Position numbers and translations under genes: made by a program. From Sphingomonas sp. NBWT7 (GTDB taxonomy: Bacteria; Pseudomonadota; Alphaproteobacteria; Sphingomonadales; Sphingomonadaceae): a stretch of 64,000 bases of DNA. The stretch spans positions 829,501-893,500 of the forward strand of contig NZ_CP043639.1 in the NCBI RefSeq assembly GCF_014217605.1, given 5' to 3'. The notes beneath the pieces were generated by a model. That model did not search any database. It was not told the origin of the DNA and saw nothing but the letters and a program-made list of their open reading frames with translations. Below, in pieces: positions 48,353 through 58,057 of the stretch (positions are counted from its first letter, which is position 1; each line of letters starts with the position of its first letter).

Positions 48353-49738
48353 TCAGGGGATGATTGCGGTCCAGCGCCGCGGGCGTAGAACCAGCAGGTA
48401 ATAGCCCGCGGCGATTGCGATCTGCACCAGCGTCGCGATGATCGCGGGGCGACCCTCCTCAGGATCGAACCACGTTGCCCAGGTGATCAGCGCTAGTGCG
48501 ATCAGTGTGACGATCGGCGCGAGCGGATAGAGCGGCATGCGATACCGCCCGTGGCCCGTCGTGCCCTTGCGTCGACCGACGATCGCCGCGAGGGCGATAC
48601 CGGCGTAGATCGCAATCAGCCCCGCCCCGCTCCACACTTCGAGCAGTCGGAGCGGCAGGAAGCATAGCAGCATGCCGACGCCGCCGACCATCAGCGTGCC
48701 GATCCACGGGCTCTGCCAGCGCGGATGGATCGCCAGCATCCACGCATCGAACGGGCGTCCCCACGAACCGTCGCGCGCCGTGCCGTAGAAGAAGCGCGCG
48801 CAGGCCAGCACCCAGGCGATAATTGCGTTGACGATCGCGAGCGCCACGCCGAACGCAATCAGTTGCCCCGCCCGCCCCCCCCCGACGCGCGTCGCCAGCT
48901 CGCCGAACGGGTTGGACGAGGCGAGCACGGCGGGCAGATCGACCGCGCCCATCAGCGCGGCGAGCAGCGGCACCCCTTCGAGCAGCAGCGTCCAGACGAG
49001 CGCCCATAGGATCGAACGCGCGATGCGGTTCGGCGCCTCGTGCATCTCTTCGCCGAAGTAAACGGCGGCACCGTAGCCGTTGAAGGCGAAGATCGCGATC
49101 GACGCGGCGACACCGATCGAAGTCAGCGAAGCGGGCACCAGCGCGCCGCCGGCACCGAGCATCTGCGGATCGGTGAGGAATCCGAGCGGATTGGCCCCCG
49201 CCTCGACCAAGCCGAAGGCGGTAACAGCGAACAGCGCCGCGATTTCGATAAGCAGAAAGGCGCCGGTGACGATCGCATTGATGCGGATGTTGAGCAGGCC
49301 GATTAACGTGCACGCGCCGACCACGACGATCGCGGTCGGCACCTGCGGCAGGCCGGGGATCACGCCCACCAGAACCTCGCGGATGCCGAGCCCGGCGACG
49401 GGCAGAAAGATCAGGTTATTGAACACGTTGATGCCGAGCATGACGAAGCCGGCGAGCGGCCCCAGCGTCTGCGCGACCATCACATATTCGCCGCCGGCGA
49501 CGGGCCAGGCGGACGACAGCTCGGCGTAGATGTACGCCGTCGCGACGCAGACGATGCCGGCGATCAGCGTTGCCCAGATCGCGCCCGTTCCGGCGACCTG
49601 AAGCATCCCGGGTACGATGACAAAAACCGAGGAGGCCGGCGTGGTGACCGACAGCGTCAGGAACAGCACGCCGGCGACACCTAGGCTGCGCGCAAGCGGC
49701 GTGGGGGACGCGGGCTGCATCCGATCTTCTAGCATCAC
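48353..49738 (-). CDS. APC family amino acid permease
   Basis: This 461-residue protein has about twelve hydrophobic helices. The unwound first helix (LFLTLSVTTPASSVFVIVPG), and the ATAYIYAELSSAWPVAGGEY segment of helix 2 are typical of the amino acid-polyamine-organocation superfamily. FAFNGYGAAVYFGEEMHEAPNRI is also conserved. The substrate cannot be deduced. It stands alone with convergent and hypothetical neighbours. Confidence 0.88.
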   Translation of the reverse strand: MMLEDRMQPASPTPLARSLGVAGVLFLTLSVTTPASSVFVIVPGMLQVAGTGAIWATLIAGIVCVATAYIYAELSSAWPVAGGEYVMVAQTLGPLAGFVMLGINVFNNLIFLPVAGLGIREVLVGVIPGLPQVPTAIVVVGACTLIGLLNIRINAIVTGAFLLIEIAALFAVTAFGLVEAGANPLGFLTDPQMLGAGGALVPASLTSIGVAASIAIFAFNGYGAAVYFGEEMHEAPNRIARSILWALVWTLLLEGVPLLAALMGAVDLPAVLASSNPFGELATRVGGGRAGQLIAFGVALAIVNAIIAWVLACARFFYGTARDGSWGRPFDAWMLAIHPRWQSPWIGTLMVGGVGMLLCFLPLRLLEVWSGAGLIAIYAGIALAAIVGRRKGTTGHGRYRMPLYPLAPIVTLIALALITWATWFDPEEGRPAIIATLVQIAIAAGYYLLVLRPRRWTAIIP

Positions 49739-49785
49739 GTCCCCCCTTGCCCCGGCGGCGTGATGACATGGTTAAAGGGTGGACG

Positions 49786-50265
49786 CTAGTTGACGGGAAC
49801 CGGGCCGCATATGGTGGTGAGCAGTCGCGCGAGCCGATGCTCGATCGCGCGATCCTGGGCATGGTTGGCGCCAAGCGCGGCAAGCATCTCGGGCGCCTCG
49901 CTACCCGCCAATGCCAGTGCGGTTTCGATCGAGACGATCTCTGCCGCCTTTGCCTTGCGCAATGCGCCGATCAGTGCGGTATCGAGAATAGCGCCGGGCA
50001 GATGGCTTCGGGCGTCACGGTCGGCATCGTCCAGGATGCCGGCCATCCACAGGTTCGCCGGCGGATGGGCAAGGTCCGCCAGATCGTCGAGCCGCGCGGC
50101 GTGCTGGCGCGCGTTGGCGCGATCGCGTTCGATCGTATCGCGCAAGCCGAGGTCCGTCGCGGCATCCGCAAGGTTGGGCAAACGGTCGATCAGCAGCGAC
50201 TTGCCGGCGCGTAGATCCTGGAGGGCGACGTGGAGCAGCGCGGCGCGCGAGGCGGTAAGCGTCAT
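49786..50265 (-). CDS. YciE/DUF892-like ferritin-fold protein
   Basis: This 159-residue protein is predicted all-helical. The first part (ALQDLRAGKSLLIDRLPNLADAA, then TIERDRANARQHAARLDDLA) resembles the YciE/YciF (DUF892) family of ferritin-like stress proteins, and WMAGILDDADRDA corresponds to their GIIEEAD region. Several typical acidic or histidine metal ligands are replaced, so metal binding is doubtful. It lies between a permease and aspS without obvious functional links. Confidence 0.65.
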   Translation of the reverse strand: MTLTASRAALLHVALQDLRAGKSLLIDRLPNLADAATDLGLRDTIERDRANARQHAARLDDLADLAHPPANLWMAGILDDADRDARSHLPGAILDTALIGALRKAKAAEIVSIETALALAGSEAPEMLAALGANHAQDRAIEHRLARLLTTICGPVPVN

Positions 50266-50308
50266 CTGCCGACAGCGCGCCCGCCGCCCCGAGGTTCCGT
50301 TTCGCGGC

Positions 50309-52132
50309 TCAGCCAGCGGCTGGCGTAACCGACGCCGTCACCTCCTTGGCGGTATCCGCCGTGACGCGGATGTTGAGCTCGCGCAGCTGCTTGGTAGTGG
50401 CGAAGTTGGGCGCGCCCATCATCAGGTCTTCCGCCTTCTGCGTCATCGGGAAGACGATGACCTCACGGATGTTGGGTTCGTCGGCGAGCAGCATGACGAT
50501 CCGGTCGATGCCCGGCGCCGATCCGCCGTGCGGCGGCGCGCCATATTTGAACGCGTTGATCATGCCGGCGAAATTGGTGTCGACGTCCTGCTGGCTGTAG
50601 CCGGCGATCTCGAACGCCTTGTACATGATCTCCGGGCGATGGTTGCGGATCGCACCCGACGACAGTTCGATGCCGTTGCAGACGATGTCGTACTGATAGG
50701 CAAGGATATCGAGCGGGTCCTTGCTCTCCAGCGCTTCAATCTCGCCCTGCGGCATCGAGAAGGGATTGTGGCTGAAGTCGACCTTCTTCGCGTCCTCGTC
50801 ATATTCGAACATCGGGAAATCGACGATCCAGCAGAATTCGAACCGGCTCTTGTCGATGAGATCGAGCTGCTCGGCAATGCGGGTTCGCGCAAGGCCGGCG
50901 AGCTTCGTCGCCTGCGCTTCCTTGCCCGCCGCGAAAAACACGCCGTCGTCGGGGCCGAGCCCGAGCGTAGCGGCGAGCGCGTTCATCTTGTCCTCGCCGT
51001 GATTCTTGGCGATCGGGCCGCCCCACTCGCCGCCCTTGCGCGTCGCATAGCCGAGTCCCGCGAAGCCCTCACCCTGTGCCCAAGCGTTCATGTCATCGAA
51101 GAACTTGCGGCTCTTCTCGGCGGTCGCGGGCGCCGGGATGGCACGCACCACGTCGCCCGCCTCGACGATCGAGGCGAACCGGCCGAAGCCAGAACCGACG
51201 AACTGCTCCGATACGTCGGAAATCACGATCGGGTTGCGCAGATCGGGCTTGTCGTTGCCGTATTTCAGCATCGATTCGCGATACGGGATGCGCTTGAACG
51301 GCAGTGGGCTGACGGTACGGCCCTTGTTCTGCCAGTTGGCGAACTCCTCGAACACGCCGTGCAGCACCGGCTCGATCGCGGCGAACACGTCGTCCTGCGT
51401 GACGTAGCTCATCTCGAAATCGAGCTGGTAGAACTCACCGGGCGAGCGGTCAGCACGCGCGTCCTCGTCGCGGAAGCAAGGCGCGATCTGAAAATAACGG
51501 TCAAAGCCCGCCACCATCAGCAACTGCTTGAACATCTGCGGTGCCTGCGGGAGCGCGTAGAACTTGCCCGGATGGACGCGGCTGGGAACGAGATAATCGC
51601 GCGCACCCTCCGGTGACGAGGCGGTGAGGATCGGAGTCTGGAACTCGGTGAAGCCCTGGTCGACCATCCGGCCGCGTATCGAGGAAATGACCTTCGAGCG
51701 CAGCATGATGTTGGCGTGCAGCTTCTCACGGCGAAGGTCGAGGAAGCGGTAGCGCAGGCGGATGTCCTCGGGATAATCCTGCTCGCCCGCGACGGGCATC
51801 GGCAGTTCCTGCGCGTGACTCTGCACCGTGGCGGCACGCGCGAACACTTCGATCTCGCCGGTCGCGAGGTTCGGATTCACCGTCGCCTCCGAACGCGCCT
51901 TCACCGTCCCGTCGATCGTCACGACTGATTCGACGCGCAGGCTCTCGAGCAGCGGAAGCGCGGGCGAATCGCTGTCGGCGACGATCTGCGTAATGCCGTA
52001 GTGATCGCGCAGATCGACGAACAGGACGCCGCCGTGGTCGCGCTTGCGGTGGACCCAGCCCGAAAGGCGGACATCCGCGCCGACATGATCGGCGTCGAGC
52101 TGGGCGCAGGTGTGCGAGCGATAGGCGTGCAT
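50309..52132 (-). CDS. aspS: aspartate-tRNA ligase
   Basis: This class II synthetase has an OB-fold anticodon-binding N-terminus ([24 protein letters not shown]), motif 2 ([19 protein letters not shown]), the bacterial GAD insertion and motif 3 ([13 protein letters not shown]). I chose ATG 52132 (MHAYRSHTC), the usual bacterial start; ATG 52141 is three codons earlier. Length is 607 residues. Whether it also charges tRNA-Asn cannot be judged from this window. Confidence 0.96.
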   Translation of the reverse strand: MHAYRSHTCAQLDADHVGADVRLSGWVHRKRDHGGVLFVDLRDHYGITQIVADSDSPALPLLESLRVESVVTIDGTVKARSEATVNPNLATGEIEVFARAATVQSHAQELPMPVAGEQDYPEDIRLRYRFLDLRREKLHANIMLRSKVISSIRGRMVDQGFTEFQTPILTASSPEGARDYLVPSRVHPGKFYALPQAPQMFKQLLMVAGFDRYFQIAPCFRDEDARADRSPGEFYQLDFEMSYVTQDDVFAAIEPVLHGVFEEFANWQNKGRTVSPLPFKRIPYRESMLKYGNDKPDLRNPIVISDVSEQFVGSGFGRFASIVEAGDVVRAIPAPATAEKSRKFFDDMNAWAQGEGFAGLGYATRKGGEWGGPIAKNHGEDKMNALAATLGLGPDDGVFFAAGKEAQATKLAGLARTRIAEQLDLIDKSRFEFCWIVDFPMFEYDEDAKKVDFSHNPFSMPQGEIEALESKDPLDILAYQYDIVCNGIELSSGAIRNHRPEIMYKAFEIAGYSQQDVDTNFAGMINAFKYGAPPHGGSAPGIDRIVMLLADEPNIREVIVFPMTQKAEDLMMGAPNFATTKQLRELNIRVTADTAKEVTASVTPAAG

Positions 52133-52154
52133 GTATGTCATCTCACAAGCACCA

Positions 52155-52180
52155 CCCCGGCGACGGGGCCGGGGTCCAGC
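52155..52180. repeat. GC-rich palindromic repeat unit between aspS and rnd
   Basis: CCCCGGCGACGGGGCCGGGG followed by TCCAG resembles a short palindromic element (CCCCGGCGAAGGCCGGGG-TCCAG type) that I recall as frequent in intergenic regions of sphingomonads. CCCCGG and CCGGGG can form a hairpin. Only one copy is evident in this window, in the 170-base divergent spacer. Confidence 0.5.
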
Positions 52181-52302
52181 AGCGGAAAGGCCCGCTACCG
52201 GGCCCTGGCCGTGGCCAGGACGGTAGGTTTTGGATGGCCCGCGCCCTCCCCTCCCGCCCCCTCTTTGTCAACCCGCGCCCGCGCGGCTATGGGCCGGCGC
52301 TT

Positions 52303-53478
52303 ATGCACGTACACCCGCTCATCACCGACAGCGCGACGCTCGCCAATCTCTGTGCCCGCCTCGCCGACGCACCCTTCGTCTGCGTCGACACCGAATTCAT
52401 GCGCGAGAATACCTATTGGCCCGAACTGTGCCTGATCCAGATCGCCGATACCGAGGAGGCCGCGGCGATCGATCCAAAGGCGCCCGGGCTCGACATGACG
52501 CCGCTGCTCGATCTGCTGACCGAGAACGACGACGTCCTGAAGGTCTTCCACGCCGGCGGGCAGGATCTTGAAATCATCTATAATCTGACCGGTAAGACGC
52601 CCTATCCGCTGTTTGACACGCAGGTTGCCGCGATGGCGCTGGGACAAGGCGAGCAGATCGGCTATTCCAACCTGGTCGACAGCTGGCTTGGCATCCAGAT
52701 CGACAAAGGCGCGCGCTTCACCGACTGGTCGCGCCGCCCGCTCGACGATCGCCAGGTCGATTACGCGATCGGCGACGTGACGCATCTGTCGAAGATCTTT
52801 CCGCGCATGCTGGAACAACTGAAGAAGACGGGCCGCGGCGCGTGGCTCGATCAGGAGATGGAGCGGCTGGGCGATCCCGCCAATTACGCCAACGATCCCG
52901 ATCTCGCGTGGAAGCGCGTGCGCATATCGGGCCGCCGCGCCGACGTGCTCGGCCGGCTGAAGGCGATCGCCAAGTGGCGCGAGCTAGAGGCGCGGTCGAA
53001 GGATTTGCCGCGCGGCCGCATCGTCAAGGACGAGACGATCGCCGACCTCGCCGGTCATCCGCCCAAGCGCCAGGCCGACCTCGCCAAGGTCCGCGGGCTT
53101 TCCGCGACATGGGCAAGCAACGACATCGGCAAGCGGCTGATGACCGCGATCGAGGGTGCCGCCCCGCTTTCCGCGGAGGAGATGCCGCCGCGCGACGATC
53201 GCAAGCCCGGGCTCGGCAAGGAAGGTGCGTTGGTCGCCGATCTGCTCAAGCTGTTGCTCAAGATCCGCGCGCGCGACATCGACGTCGCGCCGCGCCTGCT
53301 CGCGCGCGGTGAGGAGCTCGAGGCGCTGGCGGCGGGGCAGCGGGGTGATCTCGCGATCCTCGGTGGCTGGCGGTTCGATCAGTTTGGGCGCGATGCGCTC
53401 GACCTTGTCGAAGGGCGGCTGGCCTTCGCGGTCAGCGGTGGCAAGCTGACCATGACACGGACGGAGCGATTGGCATGA
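52303..53478 (+). CDS. rnd: ribonuclease D
   Basis: RNase D trims tRNA 3' ends. The DEDD exonuclease residues are visible in CVDTEFMRE, FHAGGQDLEIIY and DYAIGDVTHL (the last with the DEDDy tyrosine), and HRDC-type helices follow in the C-terminal half. I chose ATG 52303 (MHVHPLITDS), giving 391 residues. The frame is open to 52135 but that extension crosses the repeat and is not conserved-looking. It overlaps the I78 gene by four bases. Confidence 0.94.
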   Translation: MHVHPLITDSATLANLCARLADAPFVCVDTEFMRENTYWPELCLIQIADTEEAAAIDPKAPGLDMTPLLDLLTENDDVLKVFHAGGQDLEIIYNLTGKTPYPLFDTQVAAMALGQGEQIGYSNLVDSWLGIQIDKGARFTDWSRRPLDDRQVDYAIGDVTHLSKIFPRMLEQLKKTGRGAWLDQEMERLGDPANYANDPDLAWKRVRISGRRADVLGRLKAIAKWRELEARSKDLPRGRIVKDETIADLAGHPPKRQADLAKVRGLSATWASNDIGKRLMTAIEGAAPLSAEEMPPRDDRKPGLGKEGALVADLLKLLLKIRARDIDVAPRLLARGEELEALAAGQRGDLAILGGWRFDQFGRDALDLVEGRLAFAVSGGKLTMTRTERLA

Positions 53479-53768
53479 AGCGCATTCTGATCCTCGCGAC
53501 GGCGCTGGCCGGCTGCGCCACCGCTACGGGCACGCCCCCGTCGCCGTCACCCGCTGGTGCATCCGCGACCTGCGACGCCGCAGCCGTGCAATCGCTCGTG
53601 GGTACGCCCGCCGCCGCAATCGTCGATGCGGAGGTGAAGCGCCAGACCGGCGCGGCGCTCGTCCGCCGCTACGCCACCGGCGCAATGCTGACGATGGACT
53701 ATCGCGCCGACCGGCTGAGCATCGAGAGTGATGCCGCGGGTACGGTCGTCAAACTCTCCTGCGGCTGA
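53475..53768 (+). CDS. I78 family peptidase inhibitor lipoprotein
   Basis: This 97-residue protein starts with a lipobox signal (LATALAGC), suggesting a membrane-anchored periplasmic protein. The mature part starts with CDAAAVQSLVG, continues with VRRYATGAMLTMDYRADRLSIE and ends in LSCG. This is the pattern of the I78 inhibitor family, with the two cysteines probably disulfide-bonded. Such proteins inhibit serine proteases. The target is unknown. It ends three bases from convergent ppx. Confidence 0.85.
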   Translation: MKRILILATALAGCATATGTPPSPSPAGASATCDAAAVQSLVGTPAAAIVDAEVKRQTGAALVRRYATGAMLTMDYRADRLSIESDAAGTVVKLSCG

Positions 53769-53771
53769 GGC

Positions 53772-55235
53772 TTACGCGGCGGTAACGCGCGCCGGGAGCC
53801 CGAGCGCATTGCCAAGCGCTTTCAAACGCTTTTCCACCGCTTCTCCGGCGAGTGCGCGATCCTCGTGGTTCCAGCGTAGCTCGATCGCGTCGGTACGTCG
53901 GGCTAACGTCGTCCGCTTGAGCGGGGCGGCCACCCCGCCGGACAGGCGCTGCGCCAGGCGGATCGCCAAGCCCCAGCCGGTAGCACGCGCCAGGTCCGCC
54001 GCGGAAGCCAGGTGCGGCAGCGGCGCGGGATAAGGCGACTGTGCGCCAAGGCTTGCGGCGAGCGCCACAGCCATCATCGCGCGACCGCGGGCATCGACGC
54101 CGACCCAGTTGCCGTGAAGCGCTGTCTCGATCCCGAGCTCGACGCGAAACTCCGGATTCGCGCGCCAGCTCGTATCGGCGAGCAGGCAGGCCGCCTGCCG
54201 CAAACGCGCATCGCTTGGCGCATCGTTGTCGAACAGCGGTGCGATCCAGCGGTCGATGAGGTCGCCGTGCTCCGGGAAACGACCGAGAAGCTGCCCTTCC
54301 TCGCGCGCCGCGACGATGAGCGGATCTTGCGCCGCCTCCTCAGGGGAAAGCCGCCGGTGCAACAACCCCTCGCGGAGCCCGAACGCGGACACGATCGTCT
54401 CGGTCGCAGCGAGTACCGGCAAAATGGCTGCAAGAATGTCCGCGCCGGCTGAAAGCGTCGGAATACGTCCGCTGGACAGGTGCGGGATCACGCGGAGCGA
54501 CGCCTTGTCGGCATCGCTGAGCCGCGCGCGCAGGCTATCGATCCGCACGCGCGACATGCGATAGCCGTGCAGGATCGGCAGCGGGTAGTGACAATCATAC
54601 ATGTCGACACGAGCGAGGGAGCGCCACGAGCCGCCAACGAGATAGAGCGGCCGCTCGACACCAGCGCCGGACCACCCAGCGTCGCTCAGTGCCTTGGCGA
54701 TGCGCCGATCGAACCCGCCCTTCGCTTTAAGCGCCGCCAGCCGCAGCACGCCGAACGGAAATGAGGCGTGCTGGTGGACGGCGCCGTTGGCGACACGAAC
54801 GAGCTCCAAACTGCCCCCGCCGAGATCGCCGACGATCCCGTTGGCATCGGGAAAGGCGGAGAGCACGCCGTGGCCGGCGGCATAGGCTTCGTCCTCGCCC
54901 GACAGCAGCTCGACGTCGAGCCCCGCCGCCGCGGCGCGCTCAATCAGGACGCCGCCGTTGCTCGCATCGCGCACCGCGGCGGTCGCGACGGTACGCACCT
55001 CGTCGCATTCCATCTCGCGCGCGAGCGCGGCGAAGCGGGTCAGCGCGGTGGTGGCGAGCGCCAGCGCCTGCGCGTCGATGCTGCCCGTTTGCGCAAGGCT
55101 TCGTCCTAGCCCGGCAAGCACCTTCTCGTTGAACAGGATCGCCGGCAAACGGCGCGGCCCCTGATAGACAACGAGGCGGATCGAATTGGAGCCGATATCG
55201 ATGATCGCGGTGCGGGGGGTATTCAAGCGCCTCAA
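53772..55235 (-). CDS. ppx: exopolyphosphatase / guanosine pentaphosphatase family protein
   Basis: Ppx hydrolyses the ends of polyphosphate, and some members hydrolyse pppGpp. The actin-like ATPase fold is shown by [16 protein letters not shown] at the N-terminus, and by [16 protein letters not shown]-terminal HD-like region completes the 487-residue protein. It overlaps ppk by four bases, so synthesis and breakdown of polyphosphate are made from one mRNA. Confidence 0.94.
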   Translation of the reverse strand: MRRLNTPRTAIIDIGSNSIRLVVYQGPRRLPAILFNEKVLAGLGRSLAQTGSIDAQALALATTALTRFAALAREMECDEVRTVATAAVRDASNGGVLIERAAAAGLDVELLSGEDEAYAAGHGVLSAFPDANGIVGDLGGGSLELVRVANGAVHQHASFPFGVLRLAALKAKGGFDRRIAKALSDAGWSGAGVERPLYLVGGSWRSLARVDMYDCHYPLPILHGYRMSRVRIDSLRARLSDADKASLRVIPHLSSGRIPTLSAGADILAAILPVLAATETIVSAFGLREGLLHRRLSPEEAAQDPLIVAAREEGQLLGRFPEHGDLIDRWIAPLFDNDAPSDARLRQAACLLADTSWRANPEFRVELGIETALHGNWVGVDARGRAMMAVALAASLGAQSPYPAPLPHLASAADLARATGWGLAIRLAQRLSGGVAAPLKRTTLARRTDAIELRWNHEDRALAGEAVEKRLKALGNALGLPARVTAA

Positions 55236-57397
55236 TCCCGCAGCGTCAGTGTCGGTACCTCGCCGCCGTCGGCCAGCGCCGCGCCGCGTCCAGAAAGGGA
55301 CGGGTTGGTCATAAAGTATCGGTGAAGATTGAATGGCTTGTCGCCCGCTTCTCGCCGCGTGTAGGAGCCCTCGGCGTCGAGGTCCCAGCTCTGCTCGTTA
55401 TCGATCAGGTTCGCCACCATCACCTGGTCAAGCACCTGATCGTGCACCGCACCAGTATCGAGCGGCAGCAGATATTCCACGCGGCGGTCGAAGTTGCGCG
55501 GCATCCAGTCGGCCGATGAGATGTAGACGTGCGCATCGTCATTCGGCAGCGCCGCCCCGTTGCCGAAGACGGCGATGCGGCTGTGCTCCAGAAAGCGCCC
55601 GACGATCGATTTCACGCGAATGTTTTCGGAGAGGCCGGGAAGGCGCGGACGCAGGCAGCATATGCCGCGGATGATGAGGTCAATCTGCACGCCAGCGGCG
55701 CTCGCCTCGTACAGCTTCTCGATCACCGCTGGATCGACCAAACTGTTCATCTTCGCCCAGATCGTCGCCGGCCGACCGGCACGGGCGTGCGCGATCTCCG
55801 CGTCGATCTCGTCGAGCAGGCGGGTACGCAGCGAGCGCGGCGACAGGACGACGCGCTCCATGTCGTCCGGCTCGACATAGCCGGTGATGTAATTGAACAT
55901 CCGCGCCGCATCGCGCCCCAGAACGGGATTGGCGGTGAAGAAGCTCAGATCGGTGTAGATCTTCGCGGTTACGGGATGGTAGTTGCCTGTACCGAAATGG
56001 CAGTAGGTACGGAACTGCCCCGCCTCGCGCCGAACGATCATCGACACCTTGGCGTGGGTCTTCCAGTCGATGAAGCCGTAGACGACCTGTACGCCGGCGC
56101 GTTCCAGCGCCGAGGCCCAGAACAGATTCTGCTCCTCGTCGAACCGCGCTTTCAGCTCGACGATCGCGGTGACCGACTTGCCTGCCTCCGCCGCCTGAAT
56201 CAGCGCGTTGATCACCGCTGATTGCTTGCCCGCGCGGTACAGCGTCTGTTTGATCGCGACGACGTCAGGATCGTTCGCCGCCTGCTTGAGAAAGGCAAGC
56301 ACCACGTCGAACGTCTCATACGGGTGATGAACGATGATGTCTTTCGCGCGGATCGCCGCGAAGCAATCGCCGCCGAACTCGCGCACACGCTCGGGAAACC
56401 GCGGTGTGAACGGCACGAACTTAAGATCCGGCCGGTCCTCCTCGACGATCTGGTCGAGATCGCCGATACCGAGGAACGATCCGCTCTCGGTGATCAGCGC
56501 CTGCTCGCCGAGCTCGTCGCGCAGTTCGGTCGCGAGCGATTCGGGCATGCCGATCTCGAGCTCCAGCCGGATGACGCGACCGCGACGCCGACGCTTGATC
56601 GCATTGGCGAAGTAGCGGACCAGATCTTCGGCTTCTTCCTCGATCTCGATATCGCTGTCGCGCAGCACGCGGAATTCGGCCGCACCTTCGATGCGATAGC
56701 CGGGGAAGAGGATGTCGGAGAAACGCTTGATCACCGATTCGACAGCAACGTACCGCGCGCTAGTCCCCGGCAGGCGCACGAACCGCGCCATGCCGGCGGG
56801 CACCATCACTAGTTCGCGGATCGGCTCCCCGTCCGACGTGCGGACGAGGTCGAACATCACCGCCAGCCCCTTGTTGGGCATGAACGGGAAGGGATGCGCG
56901 GGGTCGAGCGCCTGCGGGGTGAGGACGGGAAAAAGCTGCTCGCGAAAATGTGTCTGAAGCCACGCGATCTCATCGACGGTCAGTGCGCCGTCGATCTGGC
57001 TTGATCCCAGCACCTGAATTCCTGCTTCGGCCAGCGCCACGCGGATGTCGCGCCACACGCTCTCCTGCGACGCCAGCAACTCGTCCGCCGCATCGGTGAT
57101 CGGCGCGAGCTGCTGCGATGGTGTCAAGCCATCGGCAGAACGCGCCTCAACGTCCTGCAACTGCTGGCCTTTTAGGCCAGCCACGCGGACCATGAAGAAT
57201 TCGTCGAGGTTCGAGCCCGAGATTGACAAGAAGCGCAGCCGCTCGAGCAGCGGGTGCGCCGTATTACACGCTTCCTCGAGCACACGGCGGTTGAAGGCGA
57301 GCCATGACAGCTCGCGATTGAAATAGCGCCCCGCGCCGCGCTCCTCGAATGGATCGTCGTCGCTATCGAGTCGGGCTTGGCGGACGGATCGGGTCAT
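55232..57397 (-). CDS. ppk1: polyphosphate kinase 1
   Basis: PPK1 polymerises the gamma phosphate of ATP into polyphosphate, a reserve and stress signal. The N-terminal segment [20 protein letters not shown], the catalytic core with [18 protein letters not shown] (autophosphorylated histidine) and the phospholipase-D-like C-terminal half ([30 protein letters not shown]) are present. Length is 721 residues. The start shares one base with the upstream hdaA-like gene stop (TGATG). Confidence 0.97.
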   Translation of the reverse strand: MTRSVRQARLDSDDDPFEERGAGRYFNRELSWLAFNRRVLEEACNTAHPLLERLRFLSISGSNLDEFFMVRVAGLKGQQLQDVEARSADGLTPSQQLAPITDAADELLASQESVWRDIRVALAEAGIQVLGSSQIDGALTVDEIAWLQTHFREQLFPVLTPQALDPAHPFPFMPNKGLAVMFDLVRTSDGEPIRELVMVPAGMARFVRLPGTSARYVAVESVIKRFSDILFPGYRIEGAAEFRVLRDSDIEIEEEAEDLVRYFANAIKRRRRGRVIRLELEIGMPESLATELRDELGEQALITESGSFLGIGDLDQIVEEDRPDLKFVPFTPRFPERVREFGGDCFAAIRAKDIIVHHPYETFDVVLAFLKQAANDPDVVAIKQTLYRAGKQSAVINALIQAAEAGKSVTAIVELKARFDEEQNLFWASALERAGVQVVYGFIDWKTHAKVSMIVRREAGQFRTYCHFGTGNYHPVTAKIYTDLSFFTANPVLGRDAARMFNYITGYVEPDDMERVVLSPRSLRTRLLDEIDAEIAHARAGRPATIWAKMNSLVDPAVIEKLYEASAAGVQIDLIIRGICCLRPRLPGLSENIRVKSIVGRFLEHSRIAVFGNGAALPNDDAHVYISSADWMPRNFDRRVEYLLPLDTGAVHDQVLDQVMVANLIDNEQSWDLDAEGSYTRREAGDKPFNLHRYFMTNPSLSGRGAALADGGEVPTLTLRD

Positions 57398-58014
57398 CAG
57401 GGCTCCGGCAGAGGGGGGATCAACGCCGCACTTGCCAGCGTCATCCGTGCCAGAGGAATGGACAGTCGCTTGCGACGTTCCATCACCTCCTGATCGAGTG
57501 CATCGACCGTTCGCATGACAGCCACGTGACTGCGTTCGATCCGCGTCGTCAGCCAGTCGATTAGGTCGGGCCTGGCGTCCAGACCGCGGCGCGCGAACTC
57601 GCGCTCCAGTAGCGCTGCGACGAGCGCATCGTCGGGCGGCTCGATCGCCGCGATCGGCGTCGCCGCAAGCCGCGATCTAAGGTCGGGCAGCGCGACCGGC
57701 CAGTGCGGCGGCGCCGCCTCTGCAACCATCAGCAAGGGGCGGCGCTGTTCCTGCGCGCGATTCCAGGCGTGGAACAGTTCAGGCTCGGGGCGGCGTTCGG
57801 CATCGTCGATGATCGTCCCGCCGCTCTTCGCCGCAAAGATCCGCGCGAGCAGACTGCGCCCCGACTTGCGCGGGCCGACGAGCAGCGCCGCGCGTACCGG
57901 CCACGTCGCCCAATGCTCGATCATGTGCACCGCCTTGGCGTTCGACGCACCGACGACGAACGCGTCGTCGCGCGGATCCGCGGGCCAGGTCAGCGGCAGC
58001 GCGATCTGCCTCAT
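57397..58014 (-). CDS. hdaA: HdaA-like DnaA regulatory protein
   Basis: This is a DnaA-domain protein without the DNA-binding domain. It starts with QIALPLTW, which fits a beta-clamp binding motif. HdaA proteins use the clamp to promote ATP hydrolysis on DnaA and prevent re-initiation. The AAA+ core is degenerate: the P-loop is GPRKSGRS (residues 47-54), with arginine in place of the invariant lysine, while IIDDAE looks like a Walker B. I chose ATG 58014; ATG 58074 is an alternative that overlaps the upstream gene. Length is 205 residues. Confidence 0.85.
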   Translation of the reverse strand: MRQIALPLTWPADPRDDAFVVGASNAKAVHMIEHWATWPVRAALLVGPRKSGRSLLARIFAAKSGGTIIDDAERRPEPELFHAWNRAQEQRRPLLMVAEAAPPHWPVALPDLRSRLAATPIAAIEPPDDALVAALLEREFARRGLDARPDLIDWLTTRIERSHVAVMRTVDALDQEVMERRKRLSIPLARMTLASAALIPPLPEP

Positions 58015-58057
58015 CGCCGGGCGATCGTCGGCCGCGGCGCGATCGTCCGCGCGGTTC

